NCBI GenBank assembly: GCA_000226015.1
Contig: JH154547.1
Location: forward strand, 95,484 to 148,480
Direction: 5' to 3'
DNA length: 52,997 bases
Source: Mnemiopsis leidyi
Taxonomy: Eukaryota; Ctenophora; Tentaculata; Lobata; Bolinopsidae
Shown: positions 20,292 through 31,676 of the stretch, piece by piece
How positions within the stretch are numbered: position 1 is the first letter of the stretch
How the letters are laid out: each line of letters opens with the position of its first letter
Position numbers and translations under genes: made by a program
Notes under the pieces: model-generated
What the model was told of the DNA's origin: nothing
The model's database searches: none
Seen by the model: the letters and a program-made list of their open reading frames with translations, nothing else

Positions 20292-22778
20292 ATGCCTAAA
20301 GTAAGGACTTATCGTTGTTCCCTGTGTGCCTACAAATCTAAGGACAAAGACAAGGTTGAGAAACACACCAGGCTTCACAACGTTTTTCGTCGGGAGAGTG
20401 ATTCAGACGAAAAGTCTGAGAGTCCAGCTGAGAATGAAGATCTGTCACAAAGTTCCGATGTAGGTGGATCAGAAGTTGAACTAGAGAAGTCAGCGACCTG
20501 CAGTAGCGACACCGATACTGGAAAGATTTCTCCTGTAAAACCCGGAAAACCCCAGATTGATTCGATGCTCCAATCAAATTCAGCTTCAACTCAGGCCAAA
20601 CCACCTGCACCAGTTCAGCTCAAGAAACATGGGCATTCAGTAAAAAGCAGGGTCAACATTGAGCCTAAAATTTTATCTCCGTCGAAAAAAACAACATCGG
20701 TGTCGCCCAGTAAACTTTCTAAATCTCATTTGTCACGAACCCGACCATTAGATACTACTCTGTTTCCTTTGGTAAAATCTCCAAGTCCCACAAAGAAAAG
20801 TGTGTCAGGTAAACTGAACAATACCCCATCTAGTCGAGACAAAAAATACACTCCTAAAGGTCGTATAAACGCAGTTAGCAATGTTGCCAAATCGCCCATT
20901 AACAGTAAATGCAAGGTAAGCAGCAAATGCAGGGTCCTAGCATTGGCGCAGCTAGAGGTCGAGTCTCTGGAGGAAATAAGATTCCGGTATTATGTTGACC
21001 GATTGAAAACAGCGGAGGAGATGACCGAGGTTAAAGAGGAGCCGGCAGAGGTTAAGGAGGAAGTGATGGATTGTAAGCACGAAGTCCTACCAACCTCGGC
21101 TGTTCAAGATGCTACAGCCTGTTTAGATAAATCTGCCCTACAAGAATCTCAATCCGAGTCTACTCCTAAAACACCGACAGTTTCGGCGTCCTTATCTGTC
21201 TCTACATCCTCAGCTGTTTCTGCTTCTTCATCTTCGGCTGTTATTGCATCCTCCGCCGTTACTGCATCCAAATCTGCATCTTCAGTTGTTCATGCAGATT
21301 CTTATGAAACGACCGATAATTCTAAATCGATGCACAGGGTCCTCCACAGGAAACATTCTAAAGCTGAAAAGTCGAAAACTATCTCGAAGAAAAGCAAAAA
21401 GAAACGGCGAGCTAGAATACTCTCAGAAGATGTGGTAGCTGACATTGTTCCTGAGTTTGTTTCAGAAGAACAAGCATATGCCGATTTCGAGGCTGGCGAT
21501 CTTTCAAAACGACGAAAGACAAATGAGAATGACAACCCTCAGAGTAATAAAGAGGAATGTATAAAGAAAGTTGACACCGAGAACTTTTCCTGTCGAATAA
21601 ACCAAGACACCGTGATGTCTATCAAAAGAGGACTTCTGGGGAGTACAGTTCACAACCAGCTGCCAGGTCCGCCGTCTTCAAATAACCTGACATTGGTAAC
21701 CTCTCCTACAACCACCAACTCGGTGGTAGAAGTGTGTTCCGCCCGGCTGGTGCCCCTGTCACAACCCCCTCTCGTAGCCCCTCTAACCATACCTGTCACT
21801 GACCTCCTGACTGTCACAACCAGTAACATAAATGTGTTGAACATTCCTTTACGAGTTGGTGGGGTGCTGAGTCAACCCCCGCCGGTCCTTGTGCCGGTAT
21901 CAATGTCCGTGTGGCCGACAAACCAAAACCAACCCAGTTCTATCCCCGCAATTCTTCCTCCTGCTGCTTGGTTGCCAGGACCTGTTTTTAACCCTGCTCC
22001 ATTTCCAAGTGTATCACAGATGGAATCAGTCACTTGTCCTAGACAACTAGCTTCCCGTCCGGACATAAATCCTGCCATATCCGAGACTATACAGTCTGGG
22101 AAAGAGAAATCATCAGACTCCGTTGTGAACGTTCTCCTAGAGTTAGACGAATCAAATTCAGAACAATCTAAATCTTTGCATCCTAAAAAAAGTTCTGACA
22201 AGTCATTAAGTCCAAAAGAGGTGGCACAGGAACTGTTGGAGGAACTTACTTCTACATTCCCCTCTGGCATCTCGCAATCGGTCGAAAAGAATACAGAAAC
22301 GCCAAATCCGAATGGTTTAATAGTGCCTCCAAACAAGTCATCTTTGTCTCCAAATCAAACTTTAGTCGCTCAGGGTTGTCGAGACTTACGTCCAGTTCAC
22401 GTTGAACCAGACCCCAGTTTGAATAGGACTAACGAGTCGAATAATTTGAAAACCTCTTATTCTAAGGGAAAAATCAAGTCAAGTTCCAAAGTTCAAAAAC
22501 AAGTCACAAAATCCAACGACAAACCTCTGCACCACTCAGTGACAACTGATCCAGATAGGCCGACTCCTTTTTTGAAAGAAAAGCCTCAAAATGAACCACC
22601 TCCTCAGGATCGAAGTGGAAATTTACCATCGGACATATACCCAGATTATTCAGAAGAAGTGAGTGAGATTAAAACTATGTTAGATGAAGTTAGGAGGATG
22701 CTGACGAGCACGGGTGTCTTAGTTGGTAATATTTCGAAGAGGGTGGCAAAATTAGAGTCCAGAATGGGAAATGAGTAA
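20292..22778 (+). CDS. Long Ser/Pro-rich protein with one C2H2 zinc finger
   Basis: A single-exon ORF of 828 residues from ATG 20292 (MPKVRTYRC); codons upstream lack an ATG. One C2H2 finger lies at residues about 7-29 (YRCSLC...VEKHTRLH; C-x2-C-x12-H-x3-H). The middle is low complexity: acidic/Ser stretches, SPSK and KSPSPTKK basic patches, an acidic segment with repeated EVKEEPAEVKEE, an alternating Ser/Ala run (about 300-340) and a KKSKKKRRAR nuclear-localisation-type cluster. A Pro/Val/Ile-rich hydrophobic region follows. The last 45 residues (SEIKTMLDEVRRMLTSTG..., KRVAKLESRM) look like a coiled coil, probably for dimerisation. I infer a nuclear, chromatin- or DNA-associated protein. I do not recognise an orthologue, and one finger alone rarely gives specific DNA binding. 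Confidence 0.8.
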   Translation: MPKVRTYRCSLCAYKSKDKDKVEKHTRLHNVFRRESDSDEKSESPAENEDLSQSSDVGGSEVELEKSATCSSDTDTGKISPVKPGKPQIDSMLQSNSASTQAKPPAPVQLKKHGHSVKSRVNIEPKILSPSKKTTSVSPSKLSKSHLSRTRPLDTTLFPLVKSPSPTKKSVSGKLNNTPSSRDKKYTPKGRINAVSNVAKSPINSKCKVSSKCRVLALAQLEVESLEEIRFRYYVDRLKTAEEMTEVKEEPAEVKEEVMDCKHEVLPTSAVQDATACLDKSALQESQSESTPKTPTVSASLSVSTSSAVSASSSSAVIASSAVTASKSASSVVHADSYETTDNSKSMHRVLHRKHSKAEKSKTISKKSKKKRRARILSEDVVADIVPEFVSEEQAYADFEAGDLSKRRKTNENDNPQSNKEECIKKVDTENFSCRINQDTVMSIKRGLLGSTVHNQLPGPPSSNNLTLVTSPTTTNSVVEVCSARLVPLSQPPLVAPLTIPVTDLLTVTTSNINVLNIPLRVGGVLSQPPPVLVPVSMSVWPTNQNQPSSIPAILPPAAWLPGPVFNPAPFPSVSQMESVTCPRQLASRPDINPAISETIQSGKEKSSDSVVNVLLELDESNSEQSKSLHPKKSSDKSLSPKEVAQELLEELTSTFPSGISQSVEKNTETPNPNGLIVPPNKSSLSPNQTLVAQGCRDLRPVHVEPDPSLNRTNESNNLKTSYSKGKIKSSSKVQKQVTKSNDKPLHHSVTTDPDRPTPFLKEKPQNEPPPQDRSGNLPSDIYPDYSEEVSEIKTMLDEVRRMLTSTGVLVGNISKRVAKLESRMGNE

Positions 22779-24278
22779 CGCTTAAACTTTTTATTGGTGA
22801 ACAGAGAATGATTTGTTTTAAAAAAACATCAGAAAATACCATTTAGTTGTTAGCATTTTGTATAAATCGGGTGAAACCTCTATTTTCATTTTTAAAACTA
22901 TTTTTTATGTAACTTATTAAATTGTTCAATCCGTGTATGTATGACTTCAATTAAAGTTTGATTTAAAGAATGCAAGTAATTAATGCAAGTAATTAATTCA
23001 TTTGAAACTTGTCCTAAAAAGGATGGTAAAAGGAAATTTCGTTTATTTTTATACCATCAGTTGCGGGAAGCATTAAAGCGTGCTAGCCGGAATTTTGCTT
23101 TATTAGAAATCGATTCTATTTTTGAGTATAAGTTATTTTGGAATTGGGTTACATTTTACTCTGAATACATCATGATATTTCATGGAACATGTTATTTTTG
23201 ATTTATAAGTAAATTTTCAATGTTTTTATACATTAATAGCTTTAAGTTTTTTAAAAAGTCCGTAAACCATAAAACATTTAACTGCACAATTTTTTCTTAA
23301 AAAGTTAAAAGTAAAAAATACTTAGCAAGTAATCTACCCGCATCATGGTATTCTGAGCGGTGTCAAATTTCTTTTTGTTATCAACATCGAAGGAGCTGTC
23401 CTGTTTCATCTTTTCTCCATTTTATCACGATTTATCACTTACACTTTTGTACCATTGAGAGGTGCCCACTCGATTGTGTTTTAACGACGTGCACTCCTGG
23501 GTTAGATAAGGTGATATCTAGTTTCATATTGAGAATTTAGTCCCCACCACGCTAGATTTCCCTAGAATCTTATAGTACTTCCTATTTTACCGCACAAGTT
23601 GACTTAGTTGCTGCTTTGGAGTTGTTAGGCCAGAATGCAATAAGTTTTCCAGTTTTGTTTTTACCATCCCGACGTAGGGCTATAAATTAATTGTCTTCAC
23701 TGGCCATTAAATCTTTACTTCAAGCTTTTATGATTATCATTCAGCATTGCAAAATATCATAGCGTCACTCATTTCTATTAAAATGTCTTTGCTACCCGTC
23801 TCTTTGAGGTGCATATCCTTTGTTTCCATTGAAAAGTAATTAAAGATGACATCAACGTTATGCAATGTAGCATTTGTTTCTATGCCTTATTGCCTGATCT
23901 AGTATAATTTTCCTCATAGAATACAATAAACCCTGGTTTTGTATACTCGAGAATTTAATCTATTCGCAGTTAGTGCGATAACGGTATAATAAGGTTCCCA
24001 TTTCTCGAACCTACTCAAAACAGTACTACTTCCTGGTAACAACATTATCTTTACATTTCTTTACTTGTTTACATTCCCGTAACTGTTCTAGTTTTATTGA
24101 ATCGCGTGTACAGTGTTTAGGGACGGTTAATGGGTTTTGTTTTTAATTTTTGTAAATTCGACACTACTGAACCTTGCTCTTATTCGTACAGAACCATACT
24201 GACTTTGAAATTTTTCTCTAATAATCTGTTTGCTAGTTTACTTACTTTCTAACAAAACGTCAATAGAAAGTGCTGTGA
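22779..24278. other. Intergenic, about 1.5 kb
   Basis: AT-rich, with no supported gene. An ATTAAA polyA-type signal at 22950-22955 suits the C2H2 gene. A 72-codon open frame at 22983-23201 has no domain and sits in 3' flanking DNA. The right part should contain the SLC35F5 promoter; no obvious TATA box is seen. Confidence 0.6.
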
Positions 24279-26466
24279 ATGGCACTTACACACAGAGTAC
24301 ACATATCGGAAACACCCAGGAGGCGATACGTGCTCGGACTAGGTGAGCATTGTAGTATGTCTATTGGATTGTCTATAATTTAGTTCTTGGAGGTTGTCTA
24401 TGGGAGATTGAAGGAAGTGAAACATTTAAATCTGACCATTTCATACTGTAGAGTGCATCAAGTATTAAATCATTTAACCACTTTTCACTAAATGTGCATG
24501 GCAAAAATAGTGATGAAGTAATCTCAAAACTCTTCATGTCACCATCACATGACTTTAAGTCTTATCTCCATCACCTCTGATCTATCAGCAGATTATCTGA
24601 AAGTAAAACTCTTACTCCAGGTATTATCGTGCTGGTTGTTATCTGCTGGGTGGGTGGAGATGAACTCACACAAGTGATCTTCAACGACAAAAAGTTCGAC
24701 AAGCCCTTCTTCCTGGTTTACTTCAAGTCCTCCATGTTCATTGTCTATCTGATCAAGTTGTTTAGATACTTGCCTAAGCTGTGCCGGCGATGTGTTGTCC
24801 CAGTTCGTAATCCTGATGATTTGCTTGGTCCTTCCAGTTATGAGAGGTGAGCACTCTTCTCAGTTCTTCTTTCTTTTTTGTTATTGATTGTTTTACTTCT
24901 GTTTTAAGTTTGCGAGATTTGTTAAACTTTGAAATTGATGCAATCTTTTTGTTATTTGTTATTTCCGATACTTTATACTTTCCTTTCTGTCTCTGATTGC
25001 GCCGTCAAATTCAGGCTGGAGTTCGAGAGATCGGACAGTGAGAGTGACATGGTTAGCGAGTCAGATGATGATGCTCTCATCTCTACAGAAATAAAGTGAG
25101 TCGTAGTTTTGAATAGCAGGTAAATCTTCGGGCGCGACCATTTTGTTCATAATGGCAATAATGGTTCTTTTAAGTATTGATAATTGATTTATGTACTTGC
25201 GTCTTGGCAAGTCATTATATTAATGATAAATTTTCTGTCAGAGAGATCGATGCAGGCCGTCCTGGAACGCCCAAACCCAAGAAGAGCGCCCTAAAGAAAA
25301 CCTCCTCCACCTCCCTTTCAAACTCCACGGGTTTAACGCTAGAGGAATCCCTCTCTGGATCACGCCAGGTTTCTGTCCAGCTTCCTTCGTCTTCCTCCGA
25401 CACACCCATGCTGGAATGTTCAACTTCCAAACGTATCAAGTTCAGACCAGTAGCGGAGGTCCGGTGTCTCGCCTCCCATGACATTACCCTCCAACGGGAA
25501 GCTAGGAGACCCTTCAACTCTAGAACGGAAGTTGTAAAGTTCTCCTTTAAAGAGCACATGAGAGTTGCCTTTATTTATTCCATCCTCTGGTTTATCGGGA
25601 ACTATCTCAACGCTCTGGCCCTGGAGAAAACCACACTCTCCTACGTGGAAGTTTTGTCCGCGACATCCTCTGTTTTTGTGCTGCTGATGAGCGCTGCTTT
25701 TCCTGTCGGCTCCCAGGACCGGATATCTCTCACAAAGTTCGTCCTGGTTGCTCTCAACACCACCGGCGTGATCATTCTCTGTCTTACAAAGTCAGGGACG
25801 CGCCCTGATGACGTAGTGTCGACCGACACCGGTTCCATGTTTGGTATCATGTTCTCCATCGCGTCGTCTCTCCTCTACGCTGTCTACATCGTCTACTTCC
25901 GCCGCGTTGCCGGCTCTCCTGATGGGTCTGACGATCGTGTTGATATCGTACTGTTTTTCGGAACTGTCGGTATTATTTCATCTGTTATGCTGCTCCCTCT
26001 CTTCCCCATTCTCCACTTCTCTGGAATTGAGACGTTTTCTTGGCCGGAAACCAAGGACTGGAAGTACCTAATCTTGACGGCGGTGTTAGGTACTGTGGTG
26101 TCTGATCTGCTGTGGCTGTGGTCGACATTGCTTACCTCGTCGCTCATAGCAACTATCGGCCTGGCACTGACTTCCCCAGCCTCTATTATCATAGACATTA
26201 TGGTCAACAAACAAACTTTCACCATTGCCTTCTTTGTGGGTACCGTCCTAATAGTGATCAGCTTTGTTGTTCTAAACATTCTGTGTTTGATAGATTACTA
26301 CGACCCTGTATTAGATTGGTCTCGGAAGATGTACCATTCAGTGATGTTGAAGTTAGGGTTGAGTAACGGTAGGACTCAGTCAGAAATACAGGGCCTCCTA
26401 GAGGGAACTACCACGGCCGATCAGAGTCAGGGGAGTGGAGGTCACGTTTTAAATTCCCCTTCATAG
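24279..26466 (+). CDS. SLC35F5: SLC35F5-like drug/metabolite transporter
   Basis: Four exons: 24279-24342, 24621-24846, 25015-25095, 25242-26466, phases 1,2,2; 531 residues (human 523). Exon 1 encodes the TPRRRYVLGL cap found before the first helix; exon 2 gives helix 1 (IIVLVVICWVGGDELTQV) and the second helix with FFLVYFKSSMFIVYL. A hydrophilic acidic/Ser loop (exon 3 and early exon 4) precedes eight further helices, including FSIASSLLYAVYIVYFRR and SDLLWLWSTLLTSSLIATIGL, which are strong SLC35F landmarks. Ten helices in total are expected for a DMT-superfamily carrier. The substrate is unproven in the family. The C-terminus is cytosolic and polar. No canonical polyA signal close by; AATAAA occurs about 550 bases downstream. 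Confidence 0.92.
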
Positions 26467-28359
26467 CAAACCGGTAAACTCGCCAGCCTGCTTGTCTGTA
26501 TTCTGTATTATTGCTTTAAAACTGTTTTATTTAAGATTTGATTTTTGTTAAATTATTGTTGAGTGATTTTGCTACTCACACCGTTATAAGAATGGTGGTT
26601 TTCATTGTTTGGCCAAGCGATATTTAAGTTTGATTTTATCAGCGGATTGCAATTGCATGCACCTTATGGAATAATATAATTTGGTATACATTTCAAAATG
26701 TTGAAAATGAATTTTTACCGCTTGATTTTTAAGGATTTTTTAATCACCACTTATATTATGGATCGTTTATGTCGCTGTACAGTGTTATTTAGTGTTGCAT
26801 ACAATTTCTTTTTATAATTGATATATTTTGTGATGTTGAGTTTTCTAAAGTTCCATTCGTTCAAGCTTGCATATTAGATACATCACAAGGAATGCGTTAT
26901 CGCGAAGCAGGCAAAACTTTATTGAAATTCTTGTTCATTTCTCAGGGATCATGCTGACCAGGTTAACATTTGATATTTCATGTAAAGATATATATCAGAT
27001 TGTGGCTTTGCTAATAAATGATTTGATGATAATGCTGATTGCTGAATTACAAGTATTGATGCTAATCTAAATTTCGAAATTGATTGTAAAAAACTTCCAT
27101 GTAAACAATTCTTCAAGTTGTTAAATGTTCTTTCCGGAGTTATGAATATGAAGGAGGCATAAAAATTAATTGATTTAAGAAATCTTCGCTAAGAAGATCA
27201 TGTGTCATTCAGCTGATGATTAGATGAATTCAAACTTGGTTATACGATAGTGGACAAACAAACAAGATACAGCCGTCTTAAAATTTGGTTTGAATAAATT
27301 ACAAAATAAGTAATGACAAATTCTATTTAATATAAATCTGTTAGTTATAAAGTTATCAAAATAACAAACTTCTTGTTCAATTAAACAACAGTTTATGTCA
27401 AGAAACAGATCAGTATTTTTCATAAAAAACCGCCGGTACTCTGTCCGAACAAGAAATTGAAATAAAACCATGATGAGTGATAACTTCTCAAATCTGCCCA
27501 AACTAAATTTGAACAGTTGATCAGGATGTCTTTCTGTATTGTTGTGCATGCTGTTTTGCAAAAGAGTTACTGTTCATAGTAACCGTCGCATCAGTTTCTA
27601 CCCTCCCTTTGTTACTCCGTACCTCTTGCCTGCGTCCTCAATAGCTTCTTTACTGAAAATAGTGTCCTTTGTATTCAATGTTGCTGCTTTCGAGGCTCTA
27701 CTGCTACAGTTTGCTTAATTACATCATGCAAATGAAAATCCGTTTGAGTCAGAATTCAAGAAATACCAGGATCATTTTCCCGCTGTAAATGTTGATAAGA
27801 ATTGAAAATTGGATTGCGAAACTTACTGAAATACGCCAAGCAGTAGAGCAAGTGAAGCAAACTCCTCGTAGGACGCTAGTTGTAGGGGCTGTTTGAAAGT
27901 TGTCTGACAAGATTTATTTTTCTTCCTTGGTTCTCCCCCAGGTCGCCAAAGTTCCTCACTGGCTGCTAAAGTAGAAGAGAAATATATAGCACAGTGTTAT
28001 ATTCTGTAATTCTAAATAAACTGAGACGTGATCGTGGCTCGAAGTAGGAAAATGTACAGCAGTTAGTCAAAAAAAACTTTCAAGTAAAAAGTGGAGTTTT
28101 TACCGTGGTGGTATTCGAGTAAGGAAGATCTCATTTCGTTGACTTTCCTTAGGACCGGACTTACGAGGGCTGCATTGTGTGCTCTGCAGCTCCATGAACT
28201 ACTGTTTGTTGTGTGGTTACTTGAACTCCTCTTTCCTCCCCGTGTCCTGTAGATGGCGAATAACTTTCCTCCAGCATAAACATTTTCTACAAGTTTCTTA
28301 GATCTCTCCCTTGGGATTTTCAAATTCCACAGCTGTCACACAAAGCTACCTTAAAGAAG
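26467..28359. other. Intergenic, about 1.9 kb
   Basis: Very AT-rich, with scattered AATAAA (about 27012, 27292) that could end SLC35F5 transcripts. Short open frames on both strands (26867-27070, 27220-27561, 28063-28323) show no domains and have the composition expected of AT-rich spacer. I see no gene. Confidence 0.6.
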
Positions 28360-28524
28360 ATGGATATGAAACTACAAACCTTATTCGTTTTGCTGGAGGA
28401 GGTTTTAAGAGAGGCAATGCGGGAAGATGTCGTGAAGCAAAATCTCCTTGCAGACCTGCCTGCAGAAATAGGGTGTGTTCATTTGACTCTTTTAAATATA
28501 TCTGCTAATCTCATTACATAAACA
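28360..28524 (+). CDS. Short ORF, uncharacterised (possible first exon)
   Basis: 54 codons from ATG 28360. The first 38 residues (MDMKLQTLFVLLEEVLREAM..., ADLPAEIG) are strikingly helical and amphipathic with sensible codon choice, then turn hydrophobic after a possible donor (GG|GTGTGT near 28474). It could be the first exon of a plus-strand gene, but no downstream partner exon was found: the next 60 kb-scale signals are all on the minus strand. It lies just beyond the 3' end of the minus-strand gene at 28562. Low confidence. Confidence 0.25.
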
Positions 28525-28561
28525 GTTGGTTTTTTAAAGATTTCTTCCCCGTCCAGCATTC

Positions 28562-31112
28562 CTACAAACATGCAGTGAAATGTTTAAACACAAATCTGAA
28601 AACAGAAGAAGAGTTACAAACCGTGTGTACTGTGCTGAGAGATCCGGGTAGATGAGAGTAGTTTGGGTCGAACATGTGGGACGGAGGAGTAGAAGCTGGA
28701 GATAGGGTAGATGCTGGGGATAGTGTAGATGCTGGGGATAGTGTAGATGCTGGAGAAAGGGTCTGGAAGGGAGGGGTAAAATATCCCGCTGGAAAGTTCT
28801 GAGGTGGCAGAGATTTAGTACTGGGGTTACTGATCAGATGTATAATGTAGTACTGGGGTTACTGATCAGATGTATACTGTAGTACTGGGGTTACTGATCA
28901 GATGTATACTGTAGTACTGGAGTTACTGATCAGATGTATAATGGACTGATGGTGATACTAAAAATGGACTGACGGTGATAACTGATACTGATGATGCTGT
29001 TAATCTTGGTAAATAAGGAACAGTAGATCTGGTACTGGTTGTAGATGTAATGCTAACAGGACTGAATAATATACGAATCTCACGTGACATTCCAAACAGG
29101 GTTGACTTTTGGCTAACCTGGTTGATGGAAGGGTTGTAGGGAGGGTAACTGAAGACTGGGAAGTTTGCTGAGCTGTAACTCACAGCTCCACAAGCAGCAC
29201 TCTCAGACGTCAGTTTGGAAAATACTTCTGTATTGTGATCCCTGTAATGTTAGTCAGGTTGTAGCTTTGTAGGTAAGCATTCAGGCACAAACACCTCGTA
29301 ACTTTAAGCATTAAACTTGATAGAGATCATTATCGTTTAACCCGTATATAATGTAAATTGGTAGTTCATGCTGCAGAGCGGACAATGTAACAAATGAAAT
29401 GTACACACTACATGTACACACTACATGTACATGCTACATGTACATGTACATACTTGCAAGTACGTGTATAATTCACATAATATTTACTTCTAGTACTTAC
29501 ATCAAGTCCGGTGAGGGAGTTAGAGGGATGTGCAGGTCGTTTTCTTTCATATCCTCCGGTATCACATCAGGTTTCATCAACTGTGCTGGTGCAGGGCCTT
29601 GAAAGTAAGGTGTTTACAATTCTAGAGCTATCAAACCATGTCAGCGAAATGTCAACATTTTGTGAATATTGGGATTCAGTAGATAAAAAACTTTAAAACT
29701 ATGAAGTCAAGCACAGAAATTATAACTTCAAACTAAATTGAATCTTGCACTGAAGTAGCAACATTATGCGTGGGTTTGAAACAAGTCTCACCAAGCAACC
29801 TGACTACCAGGCCCACAAACTCAAATTAGGAAGGGAAATATCGCGGAATGTAGCAGGCCTGATCAAAATATGTTTACTTATAGTTCATCACAATCATATC
29901 ATTCGATTAACTGAGTTATGCAGAAAAAATATCGATTCACCTTTCTTGTGATGCTCATGTAATATTGTAATAATAGAATAAGTTGACCTGCAAATCATGT
30001 AAAATGTCTAGAGATAGAAATATGACAGTGGACACTAGGACTTACTCTATTTCAGTGACACTTCAGGTTCACCTATTCCCCTCTACTTAAAGATGAAGTA
30101 TGAAGTACATATATTCTAGTTCACGTGTGAAGTGCAATACTGATCGGTGAAGTTATCTACTTCCATAGCTAGAAGTAGAAATGAACTTGTTTATGTAACC
30201 AAAACTGGCATCACCCAGTGTGACAGCTTGGGTTTGTTTCTTTTCTACGTTTGTTTATCCTCTACAGATGTTGTGTTTACTCCTCTCTGATCGGTTATCA
30301 TTATATATGCTCTGATCTGACTCAATTGTAGTCTTCTGTTGATTCTATCTTGTTAACTGACTTCTACCCAGTTCAAACCACAGAGCTCTAGATGATGTTT
30401 ACAGTGTGCCTAAAATTCTAAGAAGCGCTGGAAGTAAACCATCAAGAGACACCTAAATCCTAATCAGCATCCAATTCTTTGAGTAGGCCTTGAGTGACTC
30501 AAAGTCAATCACTATGAACATTTTTGGGTTGATCACTATATCAGTTATATCGGTAGCTCAATTGGTAGAGCACTCATCTAGACAATGCAGAGGTTGTCGG
30601 ATCATACCCGACTCGGCACGGTGCCGGCCCATGAATTTTCTAAATTGACTATCAGTGGAAATCGTGTCCGTTCAAATATCTGCTCCGTACACATCATGTA
30701 GCTTGGTTGATCCTTCGGCCCACCCACAACATAACACACCCGTTAACACTCAGTGCACACCTCTGGGAGTCGAGCTTGCTCGAAATGAGGACCTGAAAAA
30801 GGCCCCCTCCCCACTTGAAACCACATCAGTTATATCTATCACTATCAGTAAATCATAAATTGTCATCCGAAGTAATTGGAATTATTTCTTATTCTAAATA
30901 ATCCCTACCCCGATCACCATTTCTCTGATTACACTGCAACTACACCAAAGATCAAGGGAGAATAAGTATAACTAAGTATAGTTTTCTAAATCTTAATTTA
31001 AGAATGATTAGAAATACCTGAGCACAGTTGACCATTGTTCATCAAGTTCATGTTCGACATGGGAATGTAGTGATCCAGAGTTTTATTCATTACCCCAAGT
31101 CCAGGCATGGTC
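28562..31112 (-). CDS. 3' exons of an unidentified Ser/Thr/Pro-rich protein
   Basis: Four exons on the minus strand with matching phases: 31112-31018, 29597-29501, 29241-29118, 28798-28562 (stop at 28562-28564). All are GT-AG (donors GTATTT, GTAAGT, GTTAGC). The joined tail reads PGLGVMNKTLDHYIPM..., APAQLMKPDVIPEDMKENDL, LTPSPDLMDHNTEVFS, VFSYPPYNPSINQ, NFPAGYFTPPFQ, then four tandem LSPAST repeats (18-bp DNA units, about 28696-28763) and PPSHMFDPNYSHLPGS. Exon 31112 needs a phase-2 partner upstream, so the gene is 5'-incomplete. A candidate upstream exon at 32048-32110 is listed separately but is phase 0. The composition (Met/Pro/Ser/Thr, SP/TP sites, acidic patch) resembles the activation tail of a transcription factor; this is inference, and I do not recognise the family. 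Intron SINE and 32-bp repeats lie inside. Confidence 0.65.
28812..28940. repeat. 32-bp tandem repeat, four copies
   Basis: Unit TAGTACTGGGGTTACTGATC + AGATGTATAMTG, four copies with one or two changes. It lies in the last intron of the minus-strand gene, immediately upstream of its final acceptor, so that copies of CCCCAGTACTA give decoy AG sites on the transcript. Confidence 0.9.
29397..29462. repeat. Palindromic ACATGTACA-rich microsatellite
   Basis: Irregular array of TACATGTACA and CACTACATGTACA units, followed by ACTTGCAAGT. In an intron of the minus-strand gene. Confidence 0.75.
30540..30836 (+). mobile_element. tRNA-derived SINE with 12-bp target-site duplication
   Basis: Body 30552-30824 (273 bp), flanked by perfect direct repeats ATCAGTTATATC at 30540-30551 and 30825-30836. 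The 5' end is tRNA-like: RNA polymerase III A box TAGCTCAATTGG (30554-30565), an anticodon-arm-like middle, and a degenerate B box GGATCATACCC (30599-30609). The tRNA-unrelated body ends in GGACCTGAAAAAGGCCCCCT and CTTGAAACCAC, presumably the tail copied from a partner LINE. The clean duplication suggests a fairly recent insertion. It sits in an intron of the minus-strand gene. Not a functional tRNA gene: the acceptor stem does not close. Confidence 0.9.
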
Positions 31113-31248
31113 CTGTAAGTCTTTGCAATAATCTAATGATTTTAACAATTATCTCGTAAGTCTAAGCAGTAATCTTTAAGTCAATCTGAACACATGAGTA
31201 TTGATTGCTGATGTATCAATTATTGTCCTACTATCTAGCAAGAGCATA

Positions 31249-31676
31249 TGCATTTAAAAGTTTTTTCAAAATCAATATTGATCATCGATGATCGTATATT
31301 GATCATCATAAACGGTGTTGATAATACTTGCCTCATCGATGATTGACGGAACTCATGATCATATTTTATCAACATTGATCATAATTTTGGAGGAAATACA
31401 AATCGATGATCATCGAAGATCAATGCTGATCAGCGATTACAATGTGTTGTAGAATAGTATCATCATTGGTTTTCCCAATAATCGATGAATTATCTTTGAT
31501 GATAATTGATTTGTATTTCCTTTAAAATTATGATCAATGTTGATAAAATATGATCATGAGATCCGTTGATCATCGATGGGTCAAATATTATCAGAACCGT
31601 TTATGATGATCAATATACGATCATCGATGAATCATCGGATATCAATATTGGTTTTGAAAAAAAACTTTTAAATGCA
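31249..31676. mobile_element. Foldback/MITE element, 428-bp near-complete palindrome
   Basis: The left end TGCATTTAAAAGTTTTTTCA and the right end ...AAAACTTTTAAATGCA are inverted repeats, and complementarity continues almost to the centre (for example CAACATTGATCATAATTTT against AAAATTATGATCAATGTTG, and CGTATATTGATCATCATAAAC against its complement). The arms are studded with TGATCATCGATGATC motifs. No ORF of note and no obvious target-site duplication. The centre near 31450-31480 is non-palindromic. Confidence 0.85.

Noticed and set aside
28063-28323. 86-codon minus-strand frame downstream of the unidentified gene
   Set aside because: No domain or splice context; lies beyond the stop codon of the minus-strand gene.
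30552-30620. Possible tRNA gene
   Set aside because: Has A and B boxes but the acceptor stem does not pair and a long unrelated body with target-site duplications follows, so it is a SINE.
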